Origin: Flavisolibacter sp.
Lineage (GTDB): Bacteria; Bacteroidota; Bacteroidia; Chitinophagales; Chitinophagaceae
Assembly: GCA_013695175.1 (NCBI GenBank)
Contig: JACDAZ010000494.1
Span: forward strand, 1-7,981
Direction of reading: 5' to 3'
Length of the DNA: 7,981 nucleotides
Positions 6,142 to 7,981 of this stretch are shown here, piece by piece (the stretch's first letter is position 1; every line of letters begins with the position of its first letter). The translations under genes and the position numbers were made by a program. The notes beneath the pieces were generated by a model. That model was given only the letters and a program-made list of their open reading frames with translations. It had not been told where the DNA came from and made no database searches.

Positions 6142-7536
6142 TTAAAATAAATGACGGTATACTTCTTCAACCCGGCTCATACTTACAACTTCAATTTTTA
6201 TTCTTTTTTTATCAAGTCCTTTTTGACTGTACTTTGAAACTATAATTTTTTCAAATCCTAATTTTTCTGCTTCTGCTATTCTTTGTTCTATTCTGTTCAC
6301 TGCTCTTATTTCTCCACTTAATCCAACTTCACCAGCAAAACAAATATGATGTGGTATAGGAACATCTTCATAAGAAGAAAGTAAGGCAGATAGAACAGCA
6401 AGGTCTATTGAAGGGTCTTCTACTTTTATACCACCGGCTATGTTTAAGAAAACATCTTTCATTCCAAAATGAAATCCACCGCGTTTTTCCAAAACAGCCA
6501 ATAATAACTGCAAGCGACGCAAGTCAAAACCGGTTACAGTTCTTTGAGGTGTTCCATAAACAGATTGTGTTACTAAAGCCTGTACTTCAATCAACAAAGG
6601 TCTTTGTCCTTCAATAGTAGCTGCAATGGCAATGCCACTTAACTGATCTTCTTTTTGAGTAATTAAAATTTCACTTGGATTAGCAACAGCTGTCATGCCT
6701 GAATCAGTCATTTCATAAATTCCTAATTCAGAAGTACTGCCAAACCTGTTTTTTAAGGTTCTTAAAATTCTATAAGCATAATGCCTGTCACCTTCAAATT
6801 GTAAAACAGTATCAACCATGTGTTCCAGTAATTTAGGTCCTGCAATTGAACCTTCTTTTGTTATATGACCTATCAGGAAAACAGGTGTATTTGTTTCTTT
6901 GGCAAACTGCTGAAATTCTGCTGCGCATTCTTTTAATTGTGAAACACTGCCCGGTGATGAATCAATAAAAGGTGACTGAAGTGTTTGAATAGAATCAACA
7001 ATGATAAGATCGGGTCTTAATTTTTTTATTTCATTAAAAATTACCTGTGTTGATATTTCAGTAAGCAAATAAAAATTTTCATTTGGTGAGGGTAAGTTTT
7101 TATTTGAATGTAGCCTGTCTGCTCTCATCTTTATCTGTTGTTCACTTTCCTCTCCACTTATGTATAATACTATTGCATCTTTAAGTTGTAAACCCATTTG
7201 TAAAAACAAAGTTGATTTTCCAATTCCCGGTTCACCTGCAACAAGTACAATACTACCCGGAACAATTCCTCCACCTAATACACGATTCAATTCCTTGTCA
7301 GATGTTTCAACTCTGTATGTTTCTTTTGTTATTACTTCATTAAGAGCTAATGTTTTTTTTGGTGAATTATCTGAATGATAAGATTGCCAGTCATTAGCAG
7401 TTTGTTTTTTTGCATCTTTTTGAATGAGTTCTTCTATAAACGTATTCCATTGCTGACATGAAGGACATTTGCCAACCCACTTAGTACTTTCATACCCACA
7501 ACTTTGACAGAAATAAGCAGTTTTAATTTTTGACAT
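6142..7536 (-). CDS. radA: DNA repair and recombination helicase RadA (Sms)
   Basis: The 464-residue product is full length for the family. It has an N-terminal zinc finger (Cys10, 13, 24, 27; CxxC-x10-CxxC), Walker A GEPGIGKST (101-109), a SGEES stretch (127-131), Walker B LIIVDSIQ (177-184), the RadA-specific KNRFG motif (262-266) and a Lon-protease-like C-terminal domain (about 290-464, with GGIKVEDPSIDLAVLSALLS at 368-387) that in RadA is structural and not proteolytic. RadA is a RecA-like hexameric motor that drives branch migration with RecA in recombinational repair and in integrating transforming DNA. The ATG at 7536 gives the expected MSKIKTAYFCQSCG start; no Shine-Dalgarno site precedes it. 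It is the first gene of the apparent radA-comF-lipoprotein unit and has a long leader containing a terminator-like hairpin. Confidence 0.97.
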   Translation of the reverse strand: MSKIKTAYFCQSCGYESTKWVGKCPSCQQWNTFIEELIQKDAKKQTANDWQSYHSDNSPKKTLALNEVITKETYRVETSDKELNRVLGGGIVPGSIVLVAGEPGIGKSTLFLQMGLQLKDAIVLYISGEESEQQIKMRADRLHSNKNLPSPNENFYLLTEISTQVIFNEIKKLRPDLIIVDSIQTLQSPFIDSSPGSVSQLKECAAEFQQFAKETNTPVFLIGHITKEGSIAGPKLLEHMVDTVLQFEGDRHYAYRILRTLKNRFGSTSELGIYEMTDSGMTAVANPSEILITQKEDQLSGIAIAATIEGQRPLLIEVQALVTQSVYGTPQRTVTGFDLRRLQLLLAVLEKRGGFHFGMKDVFLNIAGGIKVEDPSIDLAVLSALLSSYEDVPIPHHICFAGEVGLSGEIRAVNRIEQRIAEAEKLGFEKIIVSKYSQKGLDKKRIKIEVVSMSRVEEVYRHLF

Positions 7537-7597
7537 TGATCAAAATTCGTTGATTAATGATGTGCAGATCCAAAAAAAATAAAAATAAAAGAGTGGT

Positions 7598-7645
7598 AAA
7601 AAATAAAAGTAAAAAGGGCTGATCTGACGACCAACCCTTTTACTT
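7598..7645 (-). terminator. Terminator-like hairpin in the radA upstream region
   Basis: On the minus strand GGGUUGGUC (7637-7629) pairs with GAUCAGCCC (7624-7616) around a four-base loop, with two G-U wobbles. The stem is extended by four A-U pairs and, past a one-base bulge, four more. The downstream arm runs into a T-rich tail (TTTTTACTTTTATTTTTT). On the plus strand the two wobble positions become C-A mismatches, so the structure fits RNA made leftward. It is either the terminator of a transcript arriving from the right (a gene outside the window or a small RNA) or an attenuator in the radA leader. Confidence 0.7.
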
Positions 7646-7693
7646 ACTAACCCATTAAATTCTGACACTAAATTACAATTATGCCTCACATTA

Positions 7694-7701
7694 CAAAATT
7701 A
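7694..7701 (-). promoter_or_regulatory. Possible -7 element (TAATTTTG) upstream of the radA hairpin
   Basis: Read leftward it is TAATTTTG, a full TAnnTTTG match and the only one I found on this strand between 7537 and 7981. Transcription would start near 7687, giving either a radA message with a leader of about 150 bases or a short RNA of roughly 90 bases ending at the 7607-7645 hairpin. No TTG -33 box stands at the usual distance, so confidence is moderate to low. Confidence 0.4.
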
Positions 7702-7932
7702 AATTTTGGTGGTGTGAATAACTTTTGCTCTATTTTATGTTTTCCATCATGTGAGAAAACAACAGTATAAGTTATTGATTTGCAAAAGTTTACAGTCAAA
7801 CAATTCCAAATTAATTTTAATATGAATGTGCTAAACTGTCAGTTAAAACTCCTAAAACAAATTGGTTCATGACAAAAATGATTAAGATTTCTTAAAAAGC
7901 CTAAACAATGACTTTTAATACGGGTGTGGTCA

Positions 7933-7940
7933 TACTTTTG
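7933..7940 (+). promoter_or_regulatory. Possible rightward -7 element (TACTTTTG) for a gene beyond the window
   Basis: TACTTTTG matches TAnnTTTG in full on the plus strand. A weak TTTT (7913-7916) lies 16 bases upstream in place of the -33 TTTG. An ATG at 7970 with three open codons (M-T-P) follows about 30 bases downstream, which would suit a start, but the window ends before this can be judged. Confidence 0.25.
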
Positions 7941-7981
7941 AATGTATAAGAAATTAAAATTGATATAAGATGACTCCATCC

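Larger units (their letters stand above)
7537..7981. other. Non-coding region upstream of radA
   Basis: No convincing protein frame is visible on either strand; the longest short frames (for example a 16-codon one from an ATG near 7822 on the plus strand) lack family resemblance. The part next to radA is strongly strand-biased, with long A runs on the plus strand (7572-7615). The notable elements are the hairpin at 7607-7645, a leftward -7 element at 7694-7701 and a rightward one at 7933-7940. The rest is AT-rich sequence without features I can name. Confidence 0.6.

Noticed and set aside
7702..7930. A tRNA, tmRNA or 6S RNA gene upstream of the leftward hairpin
   Set aside because: No tRNA T-loop, acceptor stem or other family-specific motif could be recognised on either strand.
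1..7981. CRISPR array, prophage or toxin-antitoxin/defence cluster
   Set aside because: No regularly spaced repeats, phage structural genes or small paired genes were seen; all sizeable frames are assigned to cellular functions.

Overview
The window looks like chromosomal DNA of a Bacteroidota bacterium, most likely of the Chitinophagaceae or a near relative. This rests on the low GC content, the absence of clear Shine-Dalgarno sequences before most starts, several matches to the Bacteroidota -7 promoter element TAnnTTTG, a GH3/beta-lactamase-type serine hydrolase end, a lipoprotein with a choice-of-anchor-Q-like end, and a PSP1/RicT protein next to holB. The family assignment comes from protein resemblance recalled from memory and has not been checked by search.

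Layout, left to right. Bases 1-435 hold the C-terminal end of a plus-strand serine hydrolase that is cut by the window edge. All other genes are on the minus strand. ricT (432-1715) meets the hydrolase tail to tail with overlapping stop codons. A dyad-rich 357-base non-coding stretch (1716-2072) separates it from holB, the clamp-loader delta-prime gene (2073-3296). A good intrinsic terminator (3361-3383) lies between holB and a small exported glutathione peroxidase gene (3408-3929), which has its own perfect -7 element. Further right is a tightly packed three-gene unit read leftward as radA (7536-6142), comF (6125-5421) and a beta-helix lipoprotein gene (5404-4004), with 16-base gaps at both junctions. 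The last 445 bases (7537-7981) contain no convincing gene. They hold a strong leftward terminator-like hairpin and a perfect leftward -7 element upstream of radA.

Functional picture. The window is mostly housekeeping: replication (HolB), an iron-sulfur RNA-processing regulator (RicT), peroxide defence (GPx), and recombination and DNA uptake (RadA, ComF). The holB-ricT neighbourhood matches the holB-yaaT arrangement known from Bacillus. The radA-comF pairing brings together two proteins that act on incoming single-stranded DNA in naturally transformable bacteria, with an uncharacterised lipoprotein at the end of the same apparent operon.

I found no CRISPR array, prophage, intact insertion sequence, tRNA or rRNA, and no clear new defence system. 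The points most worth a second look are the hairpin in the radA leader, the delta-prime subunit that has lost its zinc-binding cysteines, the cysteine-rich start of RicT, the dyad-rich gap before ricT, and the radA-comF-lipoprotein unit.
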